The notes under the pieces are model-generated. The model had not been told where the DNA came from. It saw only the letters and a list, made by a program, of their open reading frames with translations, and made no database searches. A program made the translations under genes and the position numbers. Positions 26,140-40,169 of a stretch of 64,000 nucleotides of DNA are shown one piece after another; within the stretch, counting starts at the first letter, position 1, and every line of letters starts with the position of its first letter. The stretch is from Numida meleagris (taxonomy: Eukaryota; Chordata; Aves; Galliformes; Numididae): NCBI RefSeq assembly GCF_002078875.1, contig NC_034409.1, forward strand, positions 66,995,015 through 67,059,014, in the 5' to 3' direction.

Positions 26140-27945
26140 ATATCTTACAGTGTTAGCTTCTGGGAGGTGAATGTGTTCTGGCTGAGTGATGGAAATACAT
26201 GTGGATGTGTTCTTAAATAGACATTTGTTTTATGTCTGAAAAGAATAGGCCAATCTTAACAGTGTGATGCTGGGGCTATTTGAAAGGTATTTTTTAAGGC
26301 AGTTGTCTTCTTTCAGCGTCACAAAAACTATTTTAACCAATTGTTTAGGCTTGAGGAACAGCATGGAATATCTATTGTGTAGAGATGCAAGCATGTTCTA
26401 CAGAATTAACAGGAAAATGGTTGATAAAAATCTGCCTAATTTTACATAATAGATTTTTGGCATTCTTGTGATCTGACTTCAAATCCATGCTGAGCTTCTA
26501 CAGTATAACAGAAATACTAGTTTGCAGTTGTTAATTTTAATTTATAAGATGCTAGGTTTTAAAAGGAGCTGAAAGTGTTCAGCATCTCATGGGGACAAAC
26601 TATGAGTCTTACTAATGAATCCAGCAATTAGTGGTTCATTGTGCCTGCCAGCAATTTGGCCCTGATATCGGTCCTGATGGTGATTTCATTTTTGCTGGTG
26701 TGAATCAGGAATAGGATCTGAAGTCTGTTCACCAAGGGGGGCTCAATACTTCTTCAGTACTGTTCTGCTTCTAATCTGCATTCAATACTGATGGCAGCAA
26801 ACAAAAAAAAAAAAGGAAGTACAATATATTTCACTTTTAATTATGATTATTAAGGCTGATTAGTATGTTCATTTGACTTACTGTATAATATCAGTAGTAC
26901 TCATTAAATTCAAGAGTTTTAAGTGGTGGTGTCCCCATGCAGTTAGATAAACATATATATGACGTATGTCAACGTTGCTTTGAAGAAACCCTTTTCATAG
27001 GTGAACGAATATATTTTCTCCAATTGTATAAGTAGAGAATTGAGGCAGAAGAGGTGGCCCTTTGCTTTCTGTAGCCATTTGCATGAGTGCAAACTGGTAA
27101 CATTTGTGTTTGGTAATACTTTTTAATAATTTTTCAAAGATGTCTGTGACTCTGCAAAAGAAGATTAGATAACGAGATAACGAGAAAGTTTGTTGGAAAA
27201 CCTCAAACTGAAGTGGAGTCTCTTTTGGTTCTTGTGCATGACCCAAAAAAGACACAACCATGGCATAAGAAAAGGAATGACCTTTCCCAAGAGGTGTACT
27301 CTCAAGTAGTTAAGCCCCACATATGCAATTATGGATGGGGTATAAATATTAAACAAAAGAAATCTTATTTTTCTGAGTGCAGTACTGAATGATGGAGAAC
27401 ATATTTGCTTTGAACATTCCTTATGGTATGTCAAACTCCCTCCCGTTTCTCAAACTGCTGATTAGAGTTCATCTTACCGTTAAAAGAGGTGAAATGAAAA
27501 AACATCCAGCAAGACAGAGCTGTAAAATCATTTTGATTTTAGTCATCTGGGATGTTGTTAATAACATGCAAGCGTTAAAGACAGATTAGTTTTATGTTGA
27601 TAGTTTCCCTCTGAAAAACTATTAGTTTGAAAAACAAATCGTCAGGCAGGTCATATCTACAGTTACAAAACATATTTTCGTACAGCTGTATGTATCTATA
27701 AATAAGAACAGTGCATTTTTATCTTTGCACTACTTATTTGTATTGCTGCATACGTTCCTGCCTGTTGGTGAGGACTAGAGACCTACACTGCATAGAGATA
27801 TCCAAAGTCAGAGAAAGCACAGGTGGTTTTTGAAAAGATTTTCTTAGACCACTGTCAGTTGTCCAAGCTGTTTGAAATCTTTTTTCTTTTAAGCTTTTTT
27901 ACTTGTTTCTTCTAAAGTTTTTAGCAGCTGTGGGGTTGTTTTTTT

Positions 27946-27961
27946 GTTTTGTTTTGTTTTG
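27946..27961. repeat. (GTTTT)3 repeat
   Basis: Three perfect GTTTT units follow a GTTTTTTT run. It is a simple repeat in intron A-B. Confidence 0.85.
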
Positions 27962-28764
27962 TCTTTTTTCCCCCTGAATCTTACAATCCGTGCAGCATTT
28001 TTGCTTCTCCTGCCTGACCACAGCAGGAAGAGGGGGCTTTTGTTAATTTGTTTTGATATGGTACGCTTTGGTCTGTATTCTTTTTGAAATTAATTCCTTT
28101 TGCAGGTGTGGGGTTAGAGGTGGTGGTGTGCTCCCAGCGAAGGTGTCATCCACCACAGAGAGGAGGTGGGAGGCTTTGATCAGTGTGGCTTCTGTTTTCT
28201 TGTTGTTCATTTAAAATGTACCAGTTTGTAATGCTGTTTGGCTTTGCAGGTCCTTGTTTTATTTCCTTCCAAGTCCTTCCCTGTCCTTTCAGGTTTTGTT
28301 GTTTTCATTGCTGTTCATTCTGCTTAACATTTACCGGGGATTATTTACTGGAAGGTGATGACTCCAAGTTCAATTTCAGCAGCAAACAAAATCCAGTCTA
28401 ATGCCTATCTCCATTTTTTAAACAGCTTTTTTATGGGAAAGGGAGGGCATTATTGAGGACAACACATGTTGAGGCTTCTGGGTTTTATAGGGACAGAATT
28501 CTGTAGCAAGGACTTTAAAAAAATAAAAATTGCCAAGCTGCGAGGCATCATACTTCAGGGCATGGACCACTTCAGTTTCTACCCAGCATGAGTTCACGAA
28601 TTCATGCCGCAGATCAAATTATCTGATAGCTATCTACTTCATTTGAAGCACATGGATGTTTTTGGGAGATTCAATACAGTATCCAACAAAACAAAACAAA
28701 AAAAAACACAACAGTCCAACACCAAGTATTGGTGAGAATGAGAGTGGCAATTGCTCTGTTCTTA

Positions 28765-28865
28765 CGACTGAGCTATTTGCTCACTAAGTGAGGTTAGGCA
28801 AATTACTTTGCTACTTTGTGCCTTATTCTTCCCATTTGTAAAATAAGGCAGAAGCTGTCAGAGTA
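28765..28865 (+). mobile_element. MIR-like SINE remnant
   Basis: The segment GAGGTTAGGCAAATTACTTT, then a short gap, then TTCCCATTTGTAAAATAAGG (28790-28847) has the order found in the 3' half of MIR (ttgggcaagttacttaacc ... ctcatctgtaaaatgggg). Divergence is high, consistent with an old amniote insertion. The tRNA-derived head cannot be recognised with confidence. The similarity is recalled, not computed. Confidence 0.6.
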
Positions 28866-29420
28866 ATCATGAACTTTAATTAATTAATATTCCTTTCAAA
28901 CACTGGAGAGGTGATTTTTTTTGCAGTTGACTACTTGCCATGTATTTCAATGGAGTCAGTTTGAAAGAATCATTCTTTCTAGCGAGAACCTTTCTCTTGT
29001 CCCCCACAACTTCTTGATCCTCTCTAGTGGTTTTTACCTCTGGTGAAATAATTTACATGGTTAAAAGTATGAAACATCGGTTGTTAGCTTCCCATATAGA
29101 TTTGTTATATCTGCATCATTCCCTGCTGACCTGTGCCTGAGTCACCCTTTCTGCATAGAGGCTGGCTTGAGCTGTCTTTGAGTGCTTCATTAATAGCATT
29201 ATGCCAAATAAATAGGCACAGCAGTGATGTGAGAAATATGGCTGAACAATATTTATTAGAAGCAAAAAGCTAAATGAACTCAAATATGGTCATAAGTATG
29301 GACCAGTAGAATCCCAAGTGACCATTCTATCTCTTCAGTGACTCCTGTATCTTTGGTCAATGTGGACCTTTCCCATTTCAAGCCAAACATGGCAGGGTTT
29401 GCTCAAAATGAGCTTTGCTG

Positions 29421-29463
29421 GAGTTTTGGGGTTTTGGTTTTGGTTTTTGGTTTTTGTTTTTTT
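29421..29463. repeat. GGTTTT/GTTTTT-rich repeat
   Basis: GTTTTGGGGTTTTGGTTTTG is followed by GTTTTTGG and GTTTTTG units. It is a T-rich simple repeat with G pairs. Confidence 0.8.
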
Positions 29464-29571
29464 GCAAATGAGGCTTCGGAGTTAAATTTTCACTCACTCA
29501 GAGAAGCAGAAAAAGAATGAGCTTTTCCTTATTGAGGTGCAAGCAAATGCTGAAAGCCCTTTGTTCCTGCA

Positions 29572-29606
29572 GTTTTTTTTTTTTGTTTGTTTGTTTGTTT
29601 TTTTTT
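29572..29606. repeat. Poly-T / (GTTT)n repeat
   Basis: A T run is followed by four GTTT units and another T run. It is a simple repeat about 110 bases from the GGTTTT repeat on its left. Confidence 0.85.
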
Positions 29607-32600
29607 GTGCTGTACTGAAAATCCATGCACTGGGTCCTGAGCAACACTCACTTCAGGTTGTTTTGGTTTAGCTGAAGAACAAGTGCCCAAGCAGCAGAAT
29701 AATTGCAGTAGGAGTAAGTCAGTTAGTTTTGTACGGATTAAAATGAATGTTTGAATTTTAGCTCTGATTTGGGATAAGCAGCCATAAGTAGTCAGGTTTC
29801 TCTTAGAGATCAGTGTAACTGAAAACTCACGATCAAGCAAAAATAGCCCAGAAATCTTGTACCAGCCACTTTTCTCCAACACATTGTGCTGGTTGTCTGT
29901 GGAGATTACAGGGAAACTTCACAAGGATGGTGGGCGTTTTGGCAATCCAAAGCCAGCCAGAAGCTGCAAGTATGGTCTGGAGGATGCATCTCCGAGGATT
30001 TTAGAAACTAAATGAATGAGTTTTGAGTAAACACACACAAGTCTGCTCATTTTGCTAAGTTGTGTGCCCTGGTGCATTCTGTTGGCCAAACAGCCTGTCT
30101 TGAACTCAAGGAGCCCCCAGAGAACTAGGCCTCATTGCAGCATTTGTCTTTCCTGAAAAGTTTTTAGAGTTGCTTTTAGAGTTCTGTGTGCACAGTCCTG
30201 TCTGTCTAGATGGCACACAATATCCTGATTGTGGTTGGGTATAGACTTTGGGGAGGATTTAGATAGCTCCCTCCACAGACCTGGGTTTTAGGCTGCTCTG
30301 CAGCTTCAACAGCCTATACTCTTCCATGCCTGAGCTAGCTAGAGGACTAAAGTGATCCTAGGCTTGCCGGCATTTGGCTTTCAGTTATTTCTGCATCTGT
30401 ACTCAGTGTGTCAGAGAATAGTGATACTACAGAGTAATTGCTGTGCATCCAAAGTTGTGGGGAGGAGAGGGAGGCATGCAGCTCTTACAGACTTCCATCT
30501 GTAGAACCAGGTCATTTTGCATGTTCCTCTTTTGTTTTTCCAGAGTCTGTTTGTGAATACTGTGTACAATTTCTTGTAACAGCGGTGCCAAATACAAAGG
30601 GAAAACCACCCAACATTTCTCATTTGACTGTGACAACACGTGGACTAGACAAAATCGAAGCTTGGGGTTTCCGGGGCAGCAAATTAGTCTATGTAGCTGC
30701 AAACTTCTCTCCTGACAGCTTCCAGTAAAGCAAAATGAAAGGGGAAGAAATTGGGGATCTTTCTGAGAGGACCAAGCCCGCAGACAGTATCCTCACTGGA
30801 AGCCCCTAGTGTGACATTAGGCAATCCCATATGTCTCCTGTACTATAAAATAGAAGAGATGAAGTTTGTGTTCCCAAACCTCTTTGGCCCATGAGCAGTA
30901 GTGGAGGCTGTGGATGAATACTCTCATGTACAAATCCACATTTGGGAGTAATTTATTTCTCGAGTAGTCCCCTAAAGAAGCGGCTGAGAGAAGAAAAACA
31001 AAGTTTCTCATAAATATAAGGCAGCTCAGCTCCTCCATTTGTTTTTAGTCCTATGAGTAGTACTCCAGCAATATCGGTAAAGACTGGAAGCACTAAGTGT
31101 GGGTAACGTGTGCTAAGTCCAGGAAGTGCCCAGCTTTTGAGAGCAACACATTCAGGGAAAGATACTCAGCAAAGCAATATCATGAAAAACCTGCTCTGCA
31201 GAAAGGAAGAAAACCAGGCTTAGATATTTCTGCAGCTGTTATGGAACAAAAAATCTGTGCGCTTTGCAGGAGCAGGAAGGAGGGAGACAGTTCTTTCTAA
31301 TATTTGCCTCCAGTCTTATCTTTGGTGACTTTTCCTTTCTGAAAAGTCTGGTTGGTACCTTCTACGTTTGGTGCTAAAATTCATGGGAAAGAGATACTGT
31401 AAGATAAAGTGAATTCTCTGAACCTGAAGAGTAGTTCTGTTGTGTTTATTATAATGTAATGACTGAGATGCCTGTTTATTTGCTTGCATCTCTTTCTTTC
31501 TGGGTAGTTAGAGAAATTTCCACCTTTGCAGGAAGGGACACATTATTCTTAATCAAAACTTGAGAATGTGGCAGGAGGAGGTGCAGCTGCAGATGAGCAT
31601 TATCTAATTCACCCATCCTGTCATGTGAACATTCCTGCTTAATTTAATACAATTATTTCATCAGTGAGGATAATATCAGCAGCATGGCTCATTTATACAA
31701 CACGTTTCACAACTGCCGTTACCTCTCGGCTTCTTATCATCGCTACTGATAATTTCACCATGAGTGGATTCAGACGGAGGGGAGGGGACGTGGAGAAAGA
31801 TGCCAGTATCTTTGTGTGAGTGTGTGGACAACTATAGTCTAGAAGGGACAGCAGTGTTGAAGGATTTTATTTGCTTATATGCTGTTGCACCTCTGTTTCT
31901 GATATGTGTTGGTTAGAGGTTTCTAAGGATGAGCAAGGGTCGGAATGGATAAACCATTGATGAGCTGCCTAGTTCAGTGTGCAACAACAGCATCATTGTC
32001 TTCTGCCCCAGCTACACCAGTGAGTGCTCTGTATTCTGCATTTCTATTGAAATGAACGTCTCCAAGAAACAGAAACAAGGTTGGGGAATGAGGCTTTGTT
32101 TCTGGTGAGATGGTAGAGGCATTTTTTTTAGAACCCCCCTTTCCAGCTCCTTATTTCTAACTCATTTGGCTGTAATTTGTACTACCAAGGTCATTTAAAT
32201 AGGCAATAAGATGTGGCAAATGTGTTCCCAGTGGTCAAGAAAAACCTCTTTAGTAGAGCATGCTAGGCTGTGCTTATGCCAGGTCATTTAAGCACATCTG
32301 TATTGACAGTCAGATGATACACAGAATATTCCTTAATTTTGTAATAAACTGGCAACCTGGGCCTTCAGTGTGTGCCACAGTGGGATACAGCACTTGGATT
32401 TAAATTACAATGCAATAATTCAGTAACTGTATTTTTAATAGTATTCTAATCATTAAAATATGTGAAAAGAAGGGAGATTATAAAATTCGAATGAATCATC
32501 TGAGTTCTTCCTCCCAACACACCCTCTTTTCTTTCTCCGAGACTGCTTCATTCATCTGAGCTATTGGCCTTCTATTCAGTTCTTGGTGTTAAAATAGTGC

Positions 32601-33228
32601 AATTTTTAATAAATGATTTAAAGACATTCTCAAAATCAGATTTCAGCCCCTTCTTAATGTATTCAGATATACATTAATTTTTTATCTTAGGAGGTAGTAA
32701 ATAGAGACAGCTTGACTGAAACATTAAAAAAGACACCAATTCAGCCAACTACTTGTAACACTGATGCACACTCAGCTTACCAGCAGTATTTCTGCTTAAA
32801 CCTTGCTCGTCAGACACTCAGTTTGGGGATTTCTAATGTCTAATGCTTAAATATGAAGGCTTAAAGTTATACAAATCCAAGCTGAATGAAGCAACAAAAT
32901 TCAGCTTTTGAATATTCTGTATATCCCACCAAATTTTAATGTAGATGAAGAGTTTTTCTTTCCACTTATGTCTAGAGATCAGCTGGAATAAAAATGTAGA
33001 TCAAATCAAGGTTCCAATGTTCCCTGAGCTCCAAAGTTTTGGTTAAAGTCAGCCTTCCAATCCTGGGAAGCAAACCACCAGCTTGTCCTAAACTTGCAAC
33101 TATCTTGACATTGCTGTGATACAGGGGATGAGAATCTCTTACCAATGGTTTCTTCCTGTTGTGGGTTCTTCATTTTACTAGCCCTCCATCATGTGTTTTT
33201 GCTTATGCTTTATTCTCTCATTTATTTT

Positions 33229-33240
33229 GTGTGTGTGTGT
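33229..33240. repeat. (GT)6 microsatellite
   Basis: Six GT units are followed by TTTGTTTTG. This is a short microsatellite in intron A-B. Confidence 0.85.
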
Positions 33241-36129
33241 TTTGTTTTGCTTGACAAATACGCTACTTAAAGGAACTATTTCATTATTTTTAATTAAGGT
33301 CATATTCTACTTTCATCATATCTGTGTTTATATTGTTACAAGTCTTTTAATGTCCTCTGCTCTAAGTATTAATAATTTTGGCTGATTCATAAACAAATTT
33401 TTGACTTTGTCTAACTCCTTAAACAATGCTATCTTGAAAAAAAATCCTCATCAGTCGTATGTAAGAAAAAGGCAGGGATCTGACAGTGCCAAGCTTTCTT
33501 TAATAAAAACTAAGTGCAGCAAGTAGTTTTAGGTTCTGTGATTCCACTGCATAAAATGGAATCTCCTGACTCTTTAAAGATATAGTCTACCTGAGGTGAA
33601 TATGCTACACCGATTTTTTAGTGTTATTGTTACTCTTACTCGCCCTTGTTGTCTTTGTGGTACAACTATACGCAGCCTTGACACAACTGAGAGTGAAGCC
33701 TGCTAATCTGTAATGTGGCAGAATGTTAACTGGAAAGATTTTATAGTCAAACACCCAGTTCTTCTCTGGGTTATGCAGGTGCAAATCAAGAATGAAGACA
33801 ATGCAGTTCTTGGTTTAAACTGGAAGAGCAGAGAATAGGATCTCATCCAGTGTATTTTGAATTTATGTCTGCAGAAAGGATAAAGAGTAAAATGGCTCAC
33901 TGAGTATCGAAGCAAAGATCTTAACAGTCATCTTCACATTTAACACAATTGTATATTATTACATATATCTCCCAGATATTTTTCAGACTCCTATGGAATA
34001 AATTGTTCCACTGTGGTGGAGGCTTAAATTATGATCGGCTCAAGATGCAACACAGGATTTCTAAACTCTCTGACTAAATATTTAATATATTTGAGTTCCA
34101 GTGAGGATTTCACAACATTCTTTGAAATAATAGAAGTAAAAATATTATGAAGACCAAACGGTGAAGTAATATCATTTTGTAAATACATGTAATATCAGAA
34201 ACTTGTTTCCTTATTTTCTTATATGAGAAGCAAGCTTCTGTGACCTCTGATTAATTTACCATTAGCCTGAACACACAATGAAAGTGAATGAAGGGGCAAT
34301 TTGGAATGACATTTATCAGCTCTGGAACTGTCGGCTTATATTATTTCCACAAGGCCTTATGCTTCTTGGCTCCAGAGTAGCTGTGCTGACTTGAATGAAG
34401 AAGAGCATTCTTACTACCAAGAATAGTTACAGCACAGAGTCAGCCTCCCCCATTTCTAACTTGCAAGACTTCGTCTTCACACCAGGCTAAAAGAGTGGAA
34501 CAGAAGAACTGAGGAAGGAGAGAGGGAATGAGATAAGGGAAGGAAATAAACTTTATAAGAACAGGATAGCCCAGGGATTTAGTAAAGGATGGGACTGAAA
34601 AAAAATTTTTAGTACAAGGATGCTGATTGGAATCCAGGCTGACTTGGTAGTGAGAGTCCTTGCCATCCATGACTTTGTTGTCCAGCAGGAACTGAAGTGC
34701 TGCTCTCAGCCAGATTTTCAGTGGCCAGAGAGTATGCTGCAGCTTTTACTGCCGTATCTGAAACTAATCAGCCCCTTTTGTTGACAGTTGTAATAGAGGT
34801 CAGGAATAGAATATACATTGTAAATAACACCTCTTGAATTGACCAAGTTTGTGGGCAGGTTTGCATTGCTTCTGATACTGTCTTCTAAACAGATGACTTT
34901 GCTCTTCAGGTCACTGTTTTGTTGGTTCACTGGTTAGCTTGAACTTAGGCTTTTATGCAGCTGTCTCAGTTCTGACTTCATAGTTGCACTGTTGTAGGAT
35001 TTTTTTAATTGAAATCAATGGAACAGCAGAGCAAGCCTACTTCACTTTAACATATGTTAATCTATTTTATTCTAATACAGATGAACTTGTATTTCTGTAA
35101 GGGAATGAGTACCTTCCTAGAGTGTAAAATATTGATTGATCTATGCAACATTTTAAACCCATTGACTTAAGTCTCCCAGAAGATTAACAGAAATAGTCAA
35201 ATATAACAAAAGTGTCTAGCTCAGAACTTCCTTCTTTAAGGTAACTGAAAAGTTATATCACAGTACTTTGCAAAATTGTCTTGTGTTTGGAGTCATACAT
35301 CTACATCATACTTCCATGTGTGGCAGCTTAGTATAAAATTCCTTCTTTACTGCAGCACACCACCTTCTTGTGGGAAAGAGTCAGCGCTATATAACAATAG
35401 TTACAGATACCTTAGCAGCAGCAGTAAAACCCTCAAACATTATGAGTCTAATTCTAGTCAGCATTGAATTGCTGTAAGTCAGGAATAATTCTTTAACAGG
35501 GGATGTACGTACAACTTACAGAGATAAGACTCAACTTACTCAGCGCCTGGAGCTGAAACGGCACTGTGTGTTGTAGCTCTTCTTTAGCTAAGGAGTGGTT
35601 TTCCTAAGTCACAGGGGCAGAGGAAAGCAAAACTAACACGTGATGGTTGGATCTAATACTATATACATTATTTCTGGCTATTTAAAGACATTTAAAATCA
35701 TTTCTAAGGTATCCCCTTTGCTGAAAAAACTTTTTCTCTCTTGCCTGTTGCTTTTTTTCCTTGCTATTATGTATTATGGTCAAATAAAAACATATGCCTT
35801 TGGATTTTAACATGTTTTGTACCACTGCCTGTTACTATGTGTAATCAAGCTAGGTTTAGGAATAATTCCAGTTATCCTGCAAAAAATGTCACCTAAATTT
35901 TCCGTTTTTTCATTGTAATGATTAATGAAATCTTGAAGTCCAGCTCAGGAAAATATGAGAAAATCTAGAGGCTTATGGAAAACTGTCCAAGTTACTATTT
36001 CAAATTTTGTGGAAGGAAATGGCAGGATCTTCCTGCTCTACTGTTATAGTGAAAAAGAAGTGTATGTTTCCTGTGATATTTTTGTACATGCAGTTCTAAG
36101 CCTGGGAAGTTCAGAGAAAAGCACGTTCG

Positions 36130-36184
36130 AAAACAAAAAACAAACAAAAAACAACACCAAAACCACCAAAATAACAACAACAAA
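36130..36184. repeat. A-rich (AAAC)/(AAC) repeat
   Basis: The stretch is built of AAAC, AAAAAC, ACC and AAC units and lies about 420 bases upstream of exon B. It could be the decayed tail of a retroposon, but no body is recognised. Confidence 0.75.
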
Positions 36185-36606
36185 GCCCAATTTGTCAAAT
36201 AGATTTGCCCAGTTTGGATTTTAGGGATTGAATTTTAAGTGAAGATTCTCTCCATATCAAGTTTGCAACAAAATAATATTAAAATCTAACTGTAAAAATA
36301 TTCTTCACTTTCATCATGGAAGCATATGTCTTGTTAATGTGAATAATTTCTTCAGGGACAATTCCTACATAAAAAGCACAAATGGAGAGTGTTCTCTGAT
36401 TGTATCATGCTCATTTTCCAGTCTGTCAGTCATTTCAGTTCCAAACTGGAATGACAAGATGGTATCACATTTGATCTTAATGTATATCATACAACCTTAC
36501 AGGTTTAGAGGTTTATATGAGCTGAAAAAAAAACTGTCTTTGCTTAGATGGTGGTATGCCAACAGCAGTTTTTTTATAACATGCTTTTATTTTCTGCTCA
36601 TCGTAG

Positions 36607-36784
36607 GATGAAGTGGCCCAGCCTCTGAACCTCTCAGCCAAACCCAAGACATCTGATGGCAAGTCTCCCACATCACCCACCTCTCCTCATATGCCAACTC
36701 TGAGAATAAATAGTGGGGCCAGTTCACTAAAATCCTCTGTGCCAGCAACATTAGCTAGTCCTTCAGCCAGAGCTAATACAATAG
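36607..36784 (+). CDS. SOX5: SOX5 exon B (PLNLS co-repressor motif region)
   Basis: The exon encodes [58 protein letters not shown] and IG-. It starts in phase 0 after CATCGTAG and ends in phase 1 (ATA G) before the good donor GTAAGA, 178 bases in all. The PLNLS at codons 6-10 is the CtBP-type co-repressor motif shown for the paralogue SOX6 (PLNLSS); its use in SOX5 is inference by homology. The Ser/Pro repeats (SPTSPTSP) look disordered and phosphorylatable. The second half ([20 protein letters not shown]) differs from mammalian SOX5 at several positions while the first half is nearly identical. Exon length, phase and order match the family. Confidence 0.95.
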
Positions 36785-39720
36785 GTAAGATCACTTTCAC
36801 TTGACCCTCATCATAATGGTTAATAGGTGTTATTCGAAACTGGGCATTTATCAGACAGTGGTGCATGAGATGTCAGAGGCTGACCATAACACTGCATTTA
36901 TTGATGTCAGTAAGCAAACTGTCATGGACTTACTATTTCAGAAGGAGTATGTTAACTTTTACAGACTTGAAGAACAAAGACCTGTGTTATTTCAGATACT
37001 GCTTTATCAATAACAGTCAATAAATGCTGTTTGTTTAACTAAAAATAGACACCTGTCTAATGGCAGGCATTAAAGATACAAGATATTCTACTGCGTCAGC
37101 TAAAAAAAACCAGATGATTAATCAAACTTTTTTTTAAATCCCTTTAAGTTAAAAATCTACATATGCAAATATATATCTCTGCAAAAAAATCACATTTAGT
37201 GTTTAGTTCACTAAAAAGCTGCATAGAGCATTATTTTATCTTCGTCTCACTAGCAACACAATTACTGTGCTCATTCAAAAAAACACAAGTTTGATGTTGT
37301 ATCTTTATAACACTCTTAACTGACTGCTTTTAATGTTGTGGCAGAAAATAGCGTTAATTTTTCCTCCTGTCAAAATTAGCTCTTTGCCTAAGGACCAGCT
37401 AGATAAGAATAGTCTTAGTGGTAATTTTACAAGTCCAGTGTGTCAAAGGGACTTCTCTTTGTATGTGTGTCAGTAATATATGTAAGCACCCTATTCTTCA
37501 GCCTTCTAACTAAAACATTATGTTCCAAGAAGTGATTTAATGTAATGTGAACTAAGATTTCAGTGTATAAATCGAGTTGTGTTTAGGCAGTTGAGAAAGA
37601 TTGCTGTACCTCAATTCACAGAGATGTGAAACATCTCTGGTTGGCCACTTTCAGAGATGGCACAGAGAACAAAAGAAACCATAGGCCAGACCAATCAGAA
37701 GCAACTCCTGTGATATCTCAGTGCTCTGTAGTGAAACCATTTTGCATCTCAGTGGGTGTTTCCCAAACTCCCTGTAATCTATATTCTACCTGAATAGATA
37801 CCAGGGAGACCCATAGTTATGTCCAATGTTCAAAACATATCTAGCTCTCACTGTATTGTCCTCCTGCTGTGCATATATGATTACTACTAATGTTGATGAG
37901 GGTTACATATATCAGACAGTAAATATGCTTCTATGTTCTACAGAAAAGAAGATAACTTTATTTAGTATGACAAGTTACAATTGTGTAAATATTTCATAAA
38001 TATCCCACTGTTAATTATTAACGCATATATTATTGTTATTAGCCTTTCACTGTTTAACATTGTTAGTTAATAATGTATTTCATCTTTAATTTGGTCAACC
38101 CTACTAATCTCCATGTACAGTGCCCCAAATTTCAATTTTTTCATGTTGAATTTTTTGTCCTAGGTAAAGTGAGCATCACATTTAGATATGGTATCAAGCA
38201 TCTAACCTGCATCTCAGTGGCAGGACATCTCTTGTTCTCTCCTCTCCAGTCTTTTTTCCCTACACACCTGATATTTTTCGTAGGTTTGAGACCCCTGCAG
38301 TTTACTTTAACAAAATGCAGATTTTGAAATGCTGTACCTATAATGAGTGATAATGTAATTGGATAAAAGCTGTGAGGATGAATGGAGCTTTAAAGGTCAT
38401 TCTTGTAAGAAGAATTAATGTGTTATACCATGAATAAACCATGGAAAACTGTGGAGCAAAAGATAACATACTTAAGTTATTGTTAATGACATAGAGTTCA
38501 CTGCTGTGTATCTCCTAGCTACAAATATAGAAAGTGACTTTTTGAGGTTGCTGAGCAGTATAACTACGCATACTGTATATATAAGATAAGCAGTCTTTAA
38601 CTGCAGTGCAGGAGCTGGACAGCACAGTCTACAGCTAACAAAAACCATGCTTTATGGGAACTACAAGAGGGAAGAGCTTGTGAACACTTTACAAGTTAGC
38701 ATGCGAACTGCTGGGTTAGGTGCAACCAAAGGTATAGCATGTAAAGGTCGTTACCATATTGAAATCATTTGGTGACATTAGGAAAAGTAAACACAGTATT
38801 TCAGGTCTCTCTCCAGTAGGAGCTATGCCACAAAAACAACTTGATAGCATTTTAACAAAGGAACTAAGAGAGACTAGTATACTATTTTATCTTGAGAGAG
38901 AGGTTTTTCCTGGCAAGGTCTCTGGGAAGCGTGCAGTCATTTGCCAGAGAGTTACTTCCACCATTTGAATGATCAGGGCTGTCAACGCAAGAAACAAGCT
39001 GTTTGATATAGATGTGCATGTCCCACCTTGCTGAGATGAAGCTGAGTTGGCACCTTTCACTGCACCAACCATGCACAGGCTGCTTGGTTCTGGTAGCATG
39101 AAGAAATAGTCATGTTTGTTCAATTGTGTCTTGGGCACCTAAGCTTACAGCCTCCTGTGGCTGAGAGTATAGCAACACTTGGGCATACAGATATGCAATC
39201 CTTTTCTAGAGCTCTCCTTATAGTGTATAAATTATGCTACAGACTGAGCAGTCACAAATGTCATGGCTTCATGTATGACTTTAAATCCAAGCATTTCTTT
39301 TTGGGAACAGGCATATGTCCGTGTACTAAAAACAGAAACAACTTCTCTCTGCCCTTTGCCATTATCTTCAACATCTCTGTTAGTTTGGCAATCCTTGTAA
39401 CTAATGCATTCTATGTAATGCGGTTCCCCTCTCTGTCAATAATTCACCACCTACCCTAAACAACAATAATTTACATTCAACTCGCTTCTATATTAATCAT
39501 TTCCCTGCACACCAGCATCTTGGCAGCTACTGAAAAACATAAGGAGTGCTTGCTTTTATTCACTATCATGTGCCAAACTGTCTCAAAGATAGCAGTATTC
39601 AGGAAAAGCCAAATAGTCTGGAGGAGGGCATGAATTCCAGTTCCTAGGCAAATTCAGCTCTTACAGATTGAAAGTATTATACCTAGCCTAATCAAGAACA
39701 CAAGCAGAAGCAATACTACT

Positions 39721-39745
39721 GTTTGTTTGTTTGCTTGCTTGCTTT
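39721..39745. repeat. Composite (GTTT)(GCTT) tetranucleotide repeat
   Basis: GTTTGTTTGTTTGCTTGCTT is followed by GCTTT. Three GTTT units change to GCTT units by a single substitution that has spread, typical of slippage after mutation. Confidence 0.85.
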
Positions 39746-40169
39746 CTAATTTATTCTGACTACATGCGAGCTTCATCAGTAACAGATGCAAAGAGGGGAA
39801 GAAACCAAGCAAATTCTTAAAATGGAGGTGAAAAAAAAATCAACTGGTAGCACTATGTTGGTGCAGACTGTATCCTTTCTTACACTGGGAAGGATGGAAT
39901 TACTGGAAATCTGTTGGCTTGGAATTGCTGAACGGGAACAGTTGATAAAAGCAGTGTGGATTGAATTATTTCATATAAAGCTCTCAAGATTTTGGATAGT
40001 TAGCCAAAGCTACTTGTTAGTACAATTAGCAACAGTCAGACTGCACAGAAACTTTTTTCCAGTTTTTGCCCAGAGTCCCACTGTGTCTGTAATCTAAAAC
40101 ACCAACAATCAAACCCAAAACCAAAATGAAATCCTCCCAGCAGCGCAGCACTGAACTAATCTGACATCA

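Noticed and set aside
30438..30728. 96-codon frame with several cysteines
   Set aside because: The cysteine spacing fits no zinc-finger pattern, and there is no splice or promoter support.
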